A stretch of DNA of 64,000 bases, from contig CAVQZC010000007.1 of NCBI GenBank assembly GCA_963718315.1, positions 310,001 to 374,000 of the forward strand, written 5' to 3'. Shown here piece by piece: positions 10,433 through 21,291 of the stretch. This DNA is from CAVQZC01 sp963718315 (lineage in GTDB: Bacteria > Actinomycetota > Thermoleophilia > Gaiellales > JAICJC01). Each line of letters opens with the position of its first letter. The stretch's first letter is position 1. Below the pieces are notes generated by a model. The model saw only the letters and a program-made list of their open reading frames with translations. It made no database searches and was not told the origin of the DNA. A program made the position numbers and the translations under genes.

Positions 10433-11599
10433 ATGCCTCGAGCGTGCGTGATCGTGCTGGACGCCGTCGGCGCCGGCGACCTGCCCGACGCGGCCGACTA
10501 CGGCAGCGCCGGATCGAACACCCTCGCTCACGTCGCCGAGGCGGTGGGCGGGCTGGGGACGCCCGCCCTGGAGTCGCTCGGGCTGGGCAACATCGAGGGC
10601 ATGCGTGGCGTGACGCCGCGGCTCGACGCGCCCGCCGTCTGGGGTCGCCTCTCCGAGCTCAGCCACGGCATGGACACCACCACCGGGCACTGGGAGATGA
10701 TGGGCATCGTCACCGAGCGCGCGTTCCCGACGTACCCGCACGGCTTCCCGCAGTCGGTGATCGACGAGTTCGCCGAGCGCACCGGCCGCGGGCGTGCATC
10801 GGCAACTACCCGGCGTCCGGCACCGAGATCATCAAGGAACTCGGCGAGGAGCACCAGCGCACCGGCAAGTGGATCGTCTACACGTCCGCCGACAGCGTGT
10901 TCCAGATCGCGGCGCACGAGCAGACGATCCCGCTGGAGGAGCTGTACGAGGGCTGCCGCACGGCGCGGGCGATGCTGACCGGCGAGAACGCCGTCGGCCG
11001 CGTGATCGCCAGGCCGTTCGAGGGCACGCCCGGCCACTACGTGCGCACGCCGCACCGCCACGACTTCTCGCTGCACCCGCCGCTGCCCAACTACCTGCGG
11101 TACCTCCGCGAGGCGGGGGTGGCGGTGCACGGCGTGGGCAAGATCTCCGACATCTTCGCCGGTCAGGACATGGACTCCTCGACGACCACCGAGTCCAACG
11201 CACAGGGAATCGCGGTCACCCGCAAGCTGCTGCACGAGGTCGACGACCAGAGCTTCGTGTTCGTGAACCTGGTCGAGACCGACATGATCTGGGGCCACCG
11301 CAACGACCCGGTGGGGTTCGCGGACTGCCTTCGCGAGTTCGACGAGGAGCTGCCGTCGCTGCTGGCGGCGATGCGGCACGGCGACCTGCATGATCCTCAC
11401 CTCCGACCACGGCTGCGATCCGACCACGCCCTCGACCGACCACTCGCGGGAGCACGCGATGCTGCTGGCGCAGGTCGCCGGGGCGCCGCTGCGCGGTGGG
11501 CGCCACGACGGGAGCACCTTCGCGGACGTGGGCGCGACGGTCTTCCGCCACCTGACCGGCGAGACGGTCGACGAGCTGCCCGGGACGGCCGTTGTCTGA
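10433..11599 (+). CDS. deoB: Phosphopentomutase, two frameshifts
   Basis: Interconverts (deoxy)ribose 1-phosphate and 5-phosphate in nucleoside salvage. An alkaline-phosphatase-fold metalloenzyme: metal ligands are visible in VIVLDAVGAGDLPDA near the start and ILTSDHGCDPTT near the end, and the substrate region is in GNYPASGTEIIKELG. Frame changes occur near 10790 and 11390; both look like single extra bases ('cgcgggcgtgc', 'gacctgcatgatc'). It overlaps the next gene by 8 bases, so deoB and the phosphorylase are translationally coupled: the phosphorylase yields the sugar 1-phosphate that DeoB isomerises. Confidence 0.93.
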
Positions 11600-12795
11600 T
11601 CTGCGAGCGGTCGACGTGATCGCCCGCAAGCGCGACGGCGAACAGCTGTCGCGGGCCCAGATCGACGTCATCCTCGACCCCGAGACGCCGGACTATCAGC
11701 TGTCAGCGTTCCTGATGGCGGTGCGGCTGCGGGGGATGACCGAGTCCGAGACGGTCGACCTGCTCGAGGCGATGGTGGAGTCGGGCGAGCGGCTGTCGTG
11801 GCCCTGGCCGGTGGCAGACAAGCATTCGACGGGCGGGGTCGGGGACAAGACGACGATCGTGCTCGCTCCGCTGGTCGCCGCCTGCGGCGTGTTCGTGGCC
11901 AAGATGAGCGGACGCGGCCTCGGTCACACCGGCGGCACGCTGGACAAGCTGGAGTCGATCCCGGGCATGCGCACCGAGCTGTCCGCTGGCGGCGATGCGC
12001 ACCCAGGTCGAGCGAGTCGGGGTCGCCGTCTGCGGCCAGTCCGCCGACCTGGCGCCCGCCGACGGCCGGCTCTATGCGCTGCGCGACGTCACGGCGACGA
12101 TCGACAGCATCCCCCTGATCGCGACCAGCGTGATGTCCAAGAAGGTGGCATCTGGCGCCACGCGGCTGGTGCTCGACGTCAAGGCCGGCGAGGGGGCGTT
12201 CATGCCCGACGCCGCCTCAGCCGGCGAGCTGGCGGCGCTGATGGAGCGCCTGGGCGCGGCCAACGGGATCGAGACGCACGCGGTCATCTCGTCGATGGAC
12301 GAGCCGCTCGGGCGCGCCGTCGGCAACGCCCTCGAGGTCGAGGAGGCCGTCGCCACGCTCAGCGGCGCGGGCCCGGCCGACCTCCACGAGCTCGTGCTGT
12401 CGGAGGCGGCGGTGCTGGTCGGTGACGCCGACCGGGTCGCCGAGGCGCTGCGCTCGGGCAAGGCGCTGGAGACCTACCGGCGGTGGATCGCGGCTCAGGG
12501 CGGCGATCCCGACGCCGAGCTGCCGAAGGCGCCGGTGGTGGCCGACGTTGCAGCGCCGGCTGACGCGACCGTCGTCCGCTGCCACGCCCGCCGGGTCGGG
12601 GATCTGGCGATGGAGCTGGGCGGCGGCCGGCTCGTGAAGGGAGCGCCGATCGATCACGCGGTCGGCGTGGTGGTGCACAAGAAGGGTGGCGACCGGGTTG
12701 CCCGCGGCGAGCCCCTGGCGACGGTGCACTCGCGCGAGCCGGTGGAGCCGGAGCGCGTGCTTGCGTGCTTCCAGCTCGATCCCGCCGATGCCTGA
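11592..12795 (+). CDS. deoA: Thymidine/pyrimidine-nucleoside phosphorylase, one frameshift
   Basis: Phosphorolyses pyrimidine nucleosides to base and (deoxy)ribose 1-phosphate. The phosphate-binding signature KHSTGGVGDKT and SGRGLGHTGGTLDKLESIPG identify the family. The C-terminal domain (AMELGGGRLVKG) is complete. Start TTG 11592 gives MSDLRAVDVIARKRDGEQLS and overlaps deoB. One frame change near 11985. From sequence alone I cannot separate DeoA from the broader pyrimidine-nucleoside phosphorylase (Pdp). Overlap of 8 bases with mutM continues the operon. Confidence 0.92.
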
Positions 12796-13610
12796 GCTGC
12801 CCGAGGTCGAGACCGTCCGCCGTGGGCTGGTCGACGTCCTGACCGGGCGCGAGATCGTCCAGGCGGAGATCATGGACGGCAGGCTGACCGCGCCGGTCGC
12901 CTCCGGACGTGGTTGCCCACGAGCTGCTCGGCGCAGTCGTCGAGAGCGTCGGGCGGCGCGGGAAGTACCTGGTGATCGGGCTTGACGACGGTCGGTCGCT
13001 GGTCTGGCACCTGCGCATGACCGGCTGGTTCCACCACGTATCTGAGCGGGCGGACCGGCCGCACCTGCGGGCCGTCTTCGGGCTCGACGACGGTACCTGG
13101 CTGCTCTACAGCGACCAGCGGCGATTCGGTACCGCGCGCCTGGTGGAGGCCGGCGGCCTGGACGACTTCTGGCGCCGGCGGGTCGGCCCGGAGCCGCTCG
13201 AGGACTGGACCGCCGCAGACCTCCGCAGGGCCCTGCGCGGCCGGCGTGCGCCGATCAAGGCGCTGCTGCTCGACCAGAACGTGGTCGCCGGCGTCGGCAA
13301 CATCTACGCCGACGAGGCGCTGTGGCAGGCACGCATCCATCCGCTCACGCCTGGAGAGTCGATCGGCCCGGCCAGGGCGACGCGGCTGCATGACGCCGTC
13401 GTCGACGTGCTCGGCCGTGGGATCCTCGCTCAGGGCGCCAGCATCGACACCTATCGCCGCGTCGACGGCGAGCCCGGGTCGATGCAGGAGCGGTTCGCCG
13501 TCTACGATCGCGAGGGTGAGCCGTGCCCGCGGTGCGGCTACCCGATCCGGAAGATCCGCGTCGCTCAGAGAGGAACCCACTATTGCCCGAACTGCACCCC
13601 ACGGCGCTGA
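12788..13610 (+). CDS. mutM: Formamidopyrimidine-DNA glycosylase, one frameshift
   Basis: Removes oxidised purines (8-oxoguanine, Fapy) and nicks the abasic site. The N-terminal catalytic MPELPEVETVRRGL with Pro2/Glu3 is intact. The helix-two-turn-helix DQNVVAGVGNIYADEALW and the zinc finger CPRCGYPI with HYCPNC are present. One frame change near 12903. Its place between deoA and two other base-handling genes (ybaK is the exception) gives an operon mixing nucleoside salvage and base-excision repair. Confidence 0.95.
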
Positions 13611-14060
13611 AGCTTGCTGACCGCCTGCGGGCGGCCGGTCTGGAGATCGAGCCGGTGGAGCTCGAGGCCTCGACCCGGACGGCGGCCGACGCCGCCGCGG
13701 CCGTCGGCAGCGAGCTGGGGCAGATCGTGAAGTCGGTTGTGCTGGTCGACGGCGGCGGGACGCCCGTCCTGTGCCTGTGCGCCGGCGACCGGATGATCGA
13801 CCTTGCGTCGCTCGGCGACGGTGTGCGGATGGCCCGCGGCAGCGACGGTCAAGGAGGCGACCGGGTTCGCGATCGGCGGTGTGCCGCCGCTGGGCCACGA
13901 CCGGCCGCTGCGAACGGTGGTCGACCGGTCGCTGACCCGGTTTGCGACCGTCTGGTGCGCCGCCGGCACGCCCAACGCCGTGTTCGAGGTCGATCTCCAG
14001 CAGCTGATCGCCGCGATCCCGGACGCCGAGGTGCGCGACGTCGCCCAGGAGCCGGCGTGA
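13583..14060 (+). CDS. YbaK/prolyl-tRNA editing domain protein, one frameshift
   Basis: Freestanding aminoacyl-tRNA deacylase of the YbaK/ProX family, which clears mischarged tRNA. The domain core is visible: LGQIVKSVVLVDGGGTPVLC, then ATVKEATGFAIGGVPPLGH, where the Lys and the GxxPP loop are hallmarks. The start TTG 13583 lies inside the end of mutM and is chosen because AGAGAGG sits about 9 bases upstream. Frame change near 13828 (extra G in 'cgcggcagcg'). It ends with GTGA overlap into tag. Confidence 0.88.
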
Positions 14061-14608
14061 GCTACTGCGACTTCGCACCCGGACATCCCTGGCACGGGCC
14101 GTACCACGAGTTCGAGTACGGCTTCCCGACGCGCGACGAGTCGGTGCTGTTCGAGCGGCTGATCCTGGAGATCAACCAGGCCGGGCTGTCCTGGCTGACG
14201 GTGCTGAAGAAGCGGGAGGCGTTCCGGGCGGCGTTCGACGGGTTCGACGTCGAGAAGGTCGCAGCCTATGGCGACGCCGATCGGGCGCGGCTGCTGGCCG
14301 ACGCGGGGATCATCCGCAACCGCCTCAAGGTGGACGCGGCGGTCGCGAATGCGGGAACCGTCCTCGTGCTGCGTGACAGCCACGGCGGCTTCGCCGAGTG
14401 GATCGATGCCCATCATCCGCTACCCAAAGACGAGTGGGTCAAGCTGTTCAAGAAGACCTTCCGGTTCACCGGCGGTGAGATCGTCGGCGAGTTCCTGCTC
14501 TCCACGGGCTACCTCCCGGGGGCGCACGACGAGACCTGTCCCGTCGCCGCGGTCATCCGCAAGCTGAACCCGCCGTGGCTGGCTGTTCCGCTGCCGGCGA
14601 CGGCATGA
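14057..14608 (+). CDS. tag: DNA-3-methyladenine glycosylase I
   Basis: Excises alkylated adenine (3-methyladenine) from DNA. 183 residues, full length for Tag. The N-terminal Cys/Trp/Tyr motif reads SYCDFAPGHPWHGPYHEFEY, and the HhH glycosylase core contains NQAGLSWLTVLKKREAFR. The C-terminal zinc ligands lie in TGYLPGAHDETCPV. GTG start overlaps the ybaK stop. Last gene of the deoB-tag operon; the repeat fragment begins just after the stop and may act as its end. Confidence 0.93.
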   Translation: MSYCDFAPGHPWHGPYHEFEYGFPTRDESVLFERLILEINQAGLSWLTVLKKREAFRAAFDGFDVEKVAAYGDADRARLLADAGIIRNRLKVDAAVANAGTVLVLRDSHGGFAEWIDAHHPLPKDEWVKLFKKTFRFTGGEIVGEFLLSTGYLPGAHDETCPVAAVIRKLNPPWLAVPLPATA

Positions 14609-14610
14609 CC

Positions 14611-14665
14611 TCCCGCGCCTGCCCGACGCCGCCCGACGCCGCGAGGCATTCCCGTCAGAGCTTCT
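14611..14665. repeat. Right-end fragment of the AGAAG-type inverted-repeat element (copy 3)
   Basis: The segment CGACGCCGCGAGGCATTCCC followed by GTCAGAGCTTCT matches the right end of the 27.6-kb copy and the (reversed) left end of the 54.2-kb copy. Only about 50 bases are present; the left half and interior are missing. It fills the gap between tag and recO and stops at the predicted recO promoter. Confidence 0.7.
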
Positions 14666-14668
14666 ATG

Positions 14669-14674
14669 TATCGT
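14669..14674 (+). promoter_or_regulatory. -10 element for leaderless recO
   Basis: TATCGT ends 6 bases before GTG 14681, and begins 4 bases after the repeat fragment ends. It favours GTG 14681 over ATG 14666 as the recO start. Confidence 0.4.
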
Positions 14675-14680
14675 CCTGCT

Positions 14681-15415
14681 GTGGGACGGACGTACAAGAC
14701 CGAGGCCGTGGTGCTGCGCTCGATGCGCTACTCCGAGGCTGACCGTGTGCTGCACCTCTACACCGCGGAGCGCGGCCGGGTGAACGCGATCGCCAAGGGC
14801 GTGCGCAAGACGGGCTCGCGGTTCGGCGCACGGCTGGAGCCGTTGACGGTGGTCGCGCTGCTCATGCACGAGGGCCGCGGAGAGCTGCACACCGTCTCCG
14901 GTGCCGACATCGTCAGCTCCCACGCTCCGTTGCGCGAGGACGGGGGCCGTCTGGCCGTTGCCCAGATCGGCGCCGAGGCGATCCTCAGGCTCCAGGTCGA
15001 GCCGGAGCCGCAGCCGCGCACCTACCAGGGGCTGACGCGGTTCCTGGATGTGCTCGAGGAGTGGCAGCCGGCCACCGACCCCGCCCGCGACGCGCTGGGC
15101 CTGGCATTCCAGCTCAAGCTGCTGGCCCTGGCGGGGTACCTGCCGCACCTCGACGCCTGCGCGGGATGCGGCGAGGAGCACGCCCTGACCGGCTACTCGG
15201 CCGCAGCCGGCGGCGCCGTCTGTGCTTCATGCCTGGCGGCATCCGGAGGCTTCCCGCTGGGCGAGCAGAGCGTGGAGGCGCTGCAGACCATGCTCGACCG
15301 GCCGCTGGGGTCGGTGCAGGTCGCGGGGCGGGCGTCCAACGACGCGCTGCGGGTGGTCGAGGAGACCTACGCTCACCACGGCGGCTTCCGCCTGCGGACG
15401 CTGGCGGCGCTCTGA
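14681..15415 (+). CDS. recO: DNA repair protein RecO
   Basis: Loads RecA on single-stranded DNA with RecF/RecR. The N-terminal OB-fold begins GRTYKTEAVVLRSMRYSEAD, and the zinc site is CAGCGEEH with CASCLAASGG. About 244 residues, normal length. ATG 14666 is an in-frame alternative, but the longer start would be encoded by the repeat end, and family members usually begin a few residues before YKTEAVVL. It is followed 15 bases later by glyQ, a gene order common in Actinobacteria. Confidence 0.93.
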   Translation: MGRTYKTEAVVLRSMRYSEADRVLHLYTAERGRVNAIAKGVRKTGSRFGARLEPLTVVALLMHEGRGELHTVSGADIVSSHAPLREDGGRLAVAQIGAEAILRLQVEPEPQPRTYQGLTRFLDVLEEWQPATDPARDALGLAFQLKLLALAGYLPHLDACAGCGEEHALTGYSAAAGGAVCASCLAASGGFPLGEQSVEALQTMLDRPLGSVQVAGRASNDALRVVEETYAHHGGFRLRTLAAL

Positions 15416-15421
15416 TAGCTT
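15416..15421 (+). promoter_or_regulatory. -10 element for leaderless glyQ
   Basis: TAGCTT ends 9 bases before GTG 15431, overlapping the bases just after the recO stop. Confidence 0.4.
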
Positions 15422-15430
15422 GCCGCTTTC

Positions 15431-16277
<847 letters not shown>

Positions 16278-16285
<8 letters not shown>

Positions 16286-18299
16286 CCTGCTGATCGAGAT
16301 CGGGTGCGAGGAGCTGCCCGCCGCCGCGTGCCGGGAGGCGGAGGACCAGCTGCCCGGCCTGCTCGGCGGCGCGCTCGAGGCGGCGGGCCTGCCGGCGGAG
16401 TCGACGGCGGTGTACGTCGCGCCTCGGCGGCTGGTGGCGATGGCGTACGGGCTGCCGGCGGAGAAGGCGGCGGAGCGAGTGGAGCGACGGGGGCCCAGGG
16501 CGGATGCGCCCGAGCAGGCGCGCGAGGGGTTTGCCCGCCGCAATGGCCTGGCGGCCGCCGACCTTGTCGAGCGGGAGGGCTTCTTGTGGGCCCTGTCCGA
16601 GGGCGAGGCGACGCCCGCTGCCGAGCTGGTCGGCGGCATCGTCGACGCGGTCGTTGGGGGCATCCAGTTCTCGAAGACGATGCGCTGGGACGACGGCCGG
16701 TTCTCGCGGCCGGTGCGCTGGCTGGTGGCCATGCTCGACGGCGACGTGGCCCCCGCTGAGGCGTTCGGCCTGCGGTCGGACAACCTCTCGCACGGTCATC
16801 GCGTTCTCGGCGGAGAGGTGCGGCTGACGGGCGCCGGTCACTACGTGGAGCAGGTGCGGTCGGTGAAGGTGGTCGCCGACGCGGCTGAGCGGCGGGAGCT
16901 GATCGAGGCCGGGCTGAATGCCGCGGGGGAGTGGATCGACCCGATGCGCAAGCTCGACGAGGTCGTCCACCTGGTCGAGTGGCCGTCCGTGCACGTCGGC
17001 CGGTTCGACGACCGTTACCTGGAGCTCCCGCTGCGCGTGCCGGTGACGGCGATGCAATCCCATCAGCGGTACTTCCCGATGGTGTCGGGCGGCCGGCTCG
17101 AGCCGCGCTTCGTCTTCGTCGCCAACGGCGGCGACCCCGAGGTCGTCATCCGCGGCAACGAGGATGTGCTGGTCGGCCGGCTGGAGGACGCGGCGTTCGC
17201 CTACAGAGCGGACGTCGAGCGCGGACTGCCGGCGATGCTCGGCGAGCTTGACCGGGTCAGCTTCCTGGAGGGCAGCGGGTCGCTCGCCGACAAGTCGATG
17301 CGCGTGCGGGCGCTGGCCGCCCAGCTCTGCGAGCGGGTGGACGCCGAGCCCGAGGTGCGCGAGGCGGTGCTGCGGGCGGCCGAGCTGTGCAAGGCGGATC
17401 TGGTGTCCAGCCTGGTGTCGGAGTTTTCCGACCTGCAGGGATATGCCGGCTCTGTCTACGCGCGGCTGGCCGGCGAGCCGGCGGCGGTGTGCGATGCGAT
17501 CGAGGAGCATCACATGCCGGTCGAGGCGTCGGGGGCGCTGCCGATGTCGGTGGCGGGGGCGCTGCTGGCGATCGCCGACAAGGCCGACACGGTGGCGGTG
17601 GCGTTCGCGCTGGGCGCCCAGCCGACGGGAAGCCGGGATCCCTACGGCCTGCGGCGCGCGGCGGCGGGCATCGTCGCGATCGCCCTCGAGCGCGGCTTCG
17701 AGCTCGGCCTCGCGGAGCTGGCGGGCGAGGCGATCCAGCTGCTGGTCAGCCAGGGCCGTGAGCTGCGGCGAAAGCCGCTGGAGGCGGTGCCCGACGCGGT
17801 CGAGTTCGTGCTCGACCGGGTAGAGCCTGTCGTTGCCAGCGAGGGCGTCACGGTGGAGGAGATGCGCGCGGCGCGCGGCTCCGGCGTGACCGGGCCGCTG
17901 CCGCTGGCCGCGCTGTCGAGGGCGCTTCACCGGGCCGCGAACACCGAGCACCTCGCCGCGCTGAAGGACGCCTACGGCCGATGTGCCCGGATCGCGGCGA
18001 AGGCGGCGGGCGAGTCGGCCGTGACGGTCGACCGCTCGCTGTTCGTCGATCCTGCCGAGCGCGAGCTGTGCGCCGCGCTGACCTCGACCGACATCGACAT
18101 CGCCGACAACGCGGCGCGCCGCGACTACGACGCCGCGCTGATCGCGGCCGGCGCGCTGGTCGAGCCGATCACCCGCTTCTTCGAGCAGGTGCTGGTGATG
18201 GACCCGCAGAAGGAGATCCGCGCCAACCGCCTCAAGCTGGTCACCGACGTCGCCACCTCGCTGCGCCTGCTCGGCGACTTCGAACAGCTACCGGGGTAG
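16278..18299 (+). CDS. glyS: Glycyl-tRNA synthetase beta subunit
   Basis: tRNA-binding subunit partnering GlyQ. 673 residues, full length. Opens with PDLLIEIGCEELPAAACREA and contains the core FSKTMRWDDGRFSRPVRWLV and HGHRVLGGEV. The C-terminal DALR-type helical region binds the anticodon (AALSRALHRAANTEHLAALK). GTG 16278 overlaps the glyQ stop by 8 bases, so the subunits are co-translated. No frameshift in 2 kb marks the start of the clean part of the sequence. Confidence 0.97.
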
Positions 18300-18395
18300 C
18301 TCGCGGTTGCTGACGGCCCCGGCCGGGCGCGGAGGTCGGCGCCCGTGGTACGGTCGCCGCCGACGGCTGGAGACGTACGAACTGGAGGGTGAGAG

Positions 18396-18833
18396 ATGGC
18401 GATCGAGCGGATCGTGGTGGCGCTTGACGGCTCGGAGGGATCGGAGCGCACCCTCCCCATCGTGCGCGAGCTGGCAACGGGGCTGAAGGTTCCGGTGACG
18501 GTCGTCTACGTGCGCGAGATCATGCTGTTCCCCGAGGTGGGTGGCCAGCCCCGCCGCTTCAACGAGGAAGAGCTCTCAGCCCGGGTGTCAGAGGAGGCAA
18601 CGGGCCTGACCAAGGACGGCATCGAGGTCGACCTACAGGTCGTCGAGTCGACATATCGCGGCGGCCCGGCACACGAGATCGCTCAGGTGGCCAGGCAGGT
18701 CGGGGCAGGGCTGATCGTCGCCGGGTCGCGCGGGTCTGGCGTGATTGCGGGCCTCCTGGTGGGGAGCGTCGCCCACCGCCTGCAGCAGATCACCCCGTGC
18801 CCGGTGGTGATCGTGCCACCCGCCCGCGACTGA
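18396..18833 (+). CDS. Universal stress protein A
   Basis: Single-domain UspA of 145 residues. Opens IERIVVALDGSEGSERTLP and has the ATP-binding loop GSRGSGVIAGLLVGSVAHRL (G-2x-G-9x-G-S), so it should bind ATP. GAGGGTGAGAG precedes the ATG. A TACGGT hexamer at 18349-18354 may be the -10, giving a leader of about 35 bases. Convergent with the glycerol operon. Role in stress tolerance is inferred from the family. Confidence 0.9.
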   Translation: MAIERIVVALDGSEGSERTLPIVRELATGLKVPVTVVYVREIMLFPEVGGQPRRFNEEELSARVSEEATGLTKDGIEVDLQVVESTYRGGPAHEIAQVARQVGAGLIVAGSRGSGVIAGLLVGSVAHRLQQITPCPVVIVPPARD

Positions 18834-18850
18834 CAGGGACCTGGTCCGCG

Positions 18851-20303
18851 TTAGAGCGCCGCGGCCCCCTCGGCGAAGGCGCGCCAGGCCCGGTAGTCCT
18901 CGTCCGCGAAGTCGACGGCCGCTCGCGGCAGCCGGCTCGACCAGCGGACCGCTCCGGCGGTCAGCCGCGCCAGGTCGTCCATCGAGAGCAGCCCGGCGCC
19001 GACGCCGGCGAAGGCGGCTGCGCCGAGGGCCGTCGTCTCCGGCTGGGCGGCGATCAGCACCGGGAGCCCCAGGACGTCGGCCTGGCGCTGCATCAGGTAG
19101 GCGTTCGCCGTCAGGCCGCCGTCGACCCGCAGCACCTCCGGCCGCTCGGGCAACGCGTCCACCACGTCGCGCACCCGGAAGGCCAGCGCGTCGAGCGCCG
19201 CGCGCACGATGTGCGCCCGGGTGGTGCCAGAGGTGATACCGCCGATCACCGCCCGCGCGTCCGAGCGCCACCAGGGAGCGCCCAGACCGGCCAGCGCACG
19301 GCAGGAAGCGCACGCCGCCGGTGTCCGGCACCGACTCGGCCAACGGCCCGGATTCCGCCGCGCCCCCGAACGCCCCCAGCCCGTCGCGCAGCCACGAGAT
19401 CACCGTCCCCGCCGAGAAGATGCCGCCGTCCCGTGCATAGACCACGCCGGTCGTGTCGCCCCAGGCGACACAGGGGAGCAGCCCGCGCAGATCCGCAGGT
19501 GGCGCCGAGCCCGCGTTCTGGAGCAGGAAGATCCCGGTGCCGTACGTCGCTTTCGCCATCCCGTCGGCGACGCAGCCGTGGCCGGCCAGCGACGCGGTCT
19601 GATCCACCAGCATTCCCCGCAGCGGCAGCCCGCACAGCTCACCCAGCTCCCCGACCGACGGCCCCACGGGCGGCAGCCACTCCCGGGCCACGTCGTGCAG
19701 CTCCAGCAGCCGCGGATCCCAGTCGCCGGGCGACGCCAGCGCCTGCAGCTGCGTCCGCGCCGCGGTCGACGGATCGGTCCTCGCCCCCGACCCGAGCCGC
19801 GCGCACAGGTACGCGTCCAGGGTACCGACCCGCAGCGCCCCGGCCTCGGCAGCCTCCGCCACCGCGGGCACCGACTCGACCAGCCAGCGCACCTTCGTGG
19901 CCGAGAAGTAGGGATCCAGCGGCAGTCCTGCCAGAGCCTCGATCTCGGCGCCCAGCCCCGCGGCCTCGAGCCGCTCGACCACCGGCTGCGACACCCGCGA
20001 GCCCCACACCACCACCGGCGCCAGCGGCCGCAGCGACGACGCGTCCCACGCCACCACCGACTCGCCCTCGTTGTCCAGCCCGATCGCGGCAACCTCGCCC
20101 GCTCCGCCGACGGCGTCTACCACCTCGGCAACGGACTCCGCGACAGTGGCCACCATCTGCTCGGCGTCTTTCTCGATCCATCCGGGGTGCGGATGTGAGA
20201 CCTCCGATGGCCGGTAGGCCTCCGCCAGCTGCCGCAGCTCGAGGTCGAACGCGACCGTCCGCGTCCCGCTGGTGCCCTGGTCGACGCCGATCAGGACGCT
20301 CAT
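18851..20303 (-). CDS. glpK: Glycerol kinase (FGGY family), one frameshift
   Basis: Phosphorylates glycerol to sn-glycerol 3-phosphate. FGGY signatures: SVLIGVDQGTSGTRTVAFDL at the N-terminus, GWIEKDAEQ, KATYGTGIFLLQN, and RVDGGLTANAYLMQRQADVL in the C-terminal ATPase half. One frame change near 19300, around the conserved FLPC...LAGLGAPWW. About 480 residues when joined. Final gene of the operon; its ATG overlaps the stop of the preceding small gene (ATGA). Product feeds the FAD dehydrogenase encoded upstream. Confidence 0.92.
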
Positions 20304-20515
20304 CGACGGCGCGTGAGAGCCACCAGCACGACGCCCACGCCGAGGGCGATCAGCGGGCCGCGCAGCGCCCGTGCCAGCATCGGCACGTCGCCGGGGCCGA
20401 TCTCGATCCGCGACCGCCACGCCCCGAGCTCACCCTCGACGACCAGCCCCTCGCCGCCGGTGCGCACGCGCTGCACCGTGAACGGAAGCTCGCCGATGGG
20501 AGACGTCACCTTCAC
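20300..20515 (-). CDS. Small membrane-anchored protein of the glycerol operon, unknown function
   Basis: 71 residues from GTG 20515. The N-terminal about 45 residues form a soluble beta-rich stretch (SPIGELPFTVQRVRTGGEGL, then VVEGELGAWRSRIEI). One C-terminal membrane helix follows (GPLIALGVGVVLVALT) with an RRR end. Start and stop overlap both neighbours (GTGA and ATGA), so it is co-translated with the oxidoreductase and kinase. In comparable operons this slot holds the cysteine-rich DUF1667 protein, but this one has no cysteine. I infer it may tether the oxidoreductases to the membrane. Confidence 0.7.
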   Translation of the reverse strand: MKVTSPIGELPFTVQRVRTGGEGLVVEGELGAWRSRIEIGPGDVPMLARALRGPLIALGVGVVLVALTRRR

Positions 20516-21291
20516 AGAGCGGATCGTACGGCCTCTGCCGCCTCCCTGCCCGCCCGCTCGGCGCCGGCGACCGATGCCGGGTCGTCCAGCGGCTGGGCGA
20601 ATACCACCCGCTCGCCGTCCCACACCGCCCCGTCCACGTTTCGCACGGCCACCAGCCCGTGGCCGAGCACGAGCGCGTCGCACGCGATCTCCTCGCCGCC
20701 GGCCAGCCGCACCGACTCCACCCGTGGCGATCCCGTCACGCCGACCACCTGCGAGCCCGTTCGCACCAGCACCCGGCCGTCCGGCGGGAACGACGTGTGC
20801 ACACCGTCGGGCGCGACCACGGTCACCCCGATCGCCCCGGCGACCAGCAGCTCCCGGACGGCGCGGGCGGCCCAGTCACCGCCGCCGTAGACCAGCGGCC
20901 GCAGCCCGCAGGTGACTCCGTTCTCGGCCAGATGGCAGGCCACCGTCGCCGCCAGAACGCCCGCCGGCCGCCCGCCTTCGATGTCGAGCTCGGCGCGCCC
21001 CAGCGGCCGCGTCCCGGTCGCCACCACCAGCGCATCGACCGCCAGCCGCCGCGCGCCGTCCTGACCGATCACGATCAGCTCGCGGCCGTCCCAGCGGATC
21101 GCCGTCTCTCCCAGCAGCATCCGCGCCCCGCCGGCTTCGGCAAGCAGCCGCTCCGTCTCGGGCTGCTCCCAGCCGTGCACGCCGCCGGCCACCGGGATCC
21201 GGTCGACCACGGTCACCTCCGACTCGCCCGCCAGCGAGGCTGCACAGGCCAGTCCGGTGATGCCCGCTCCGACAACGGCGACGGCGGTCAC
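20512..21291 (-). CDS. FAD/NAD-dependent oxidoreductase of the glycerol operon
   Basis: 259 residues. The FAD site is AVAVVGAGITGLACAASLAG. The second dinucleotide fold is in LRPLVYGGGDWAARAVRELL, preceded by DALVVATGTRPLG. It resembles the NAD(FAD)-dependent dehydrogenases that pair with GlpA-like proteins and a [2Fe-2S] domain to pass electrons from glycerol 3-phosphate. GTG start overlaps the previous stop. It is short for the family: no separate dimerisation domain is visible. Confidence 0.85.
   Translation of the reverse strand: MTAVAVVGAGITGLACAASLAGESEVTVVDRIPVAGGVHGWEQPETERLLAEAGGARMLLGETAIRWDGRELIVIGQDGARRLAVDALVVATGTRPLGRAELDIEGGRPAGVLAATVACHLAENGVTCGLRPLVYGGGDWAARAVRELLVAGAIGVTVVAPDGVHTSFPPDGRVLVRTGSQVVGVTGSPRVESVRLAGGEEIACDALVLGHGLVAVRNVDGAVWDGERVVFAQPLDDPASVAGAERAGREAAEAVRSAL

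Noticed and set aside
14636..14665. Rho-independent terminator after tag
   Set aside because: No GC stem followed by a T-run; the sequence is better explained as the end of the repeat family.
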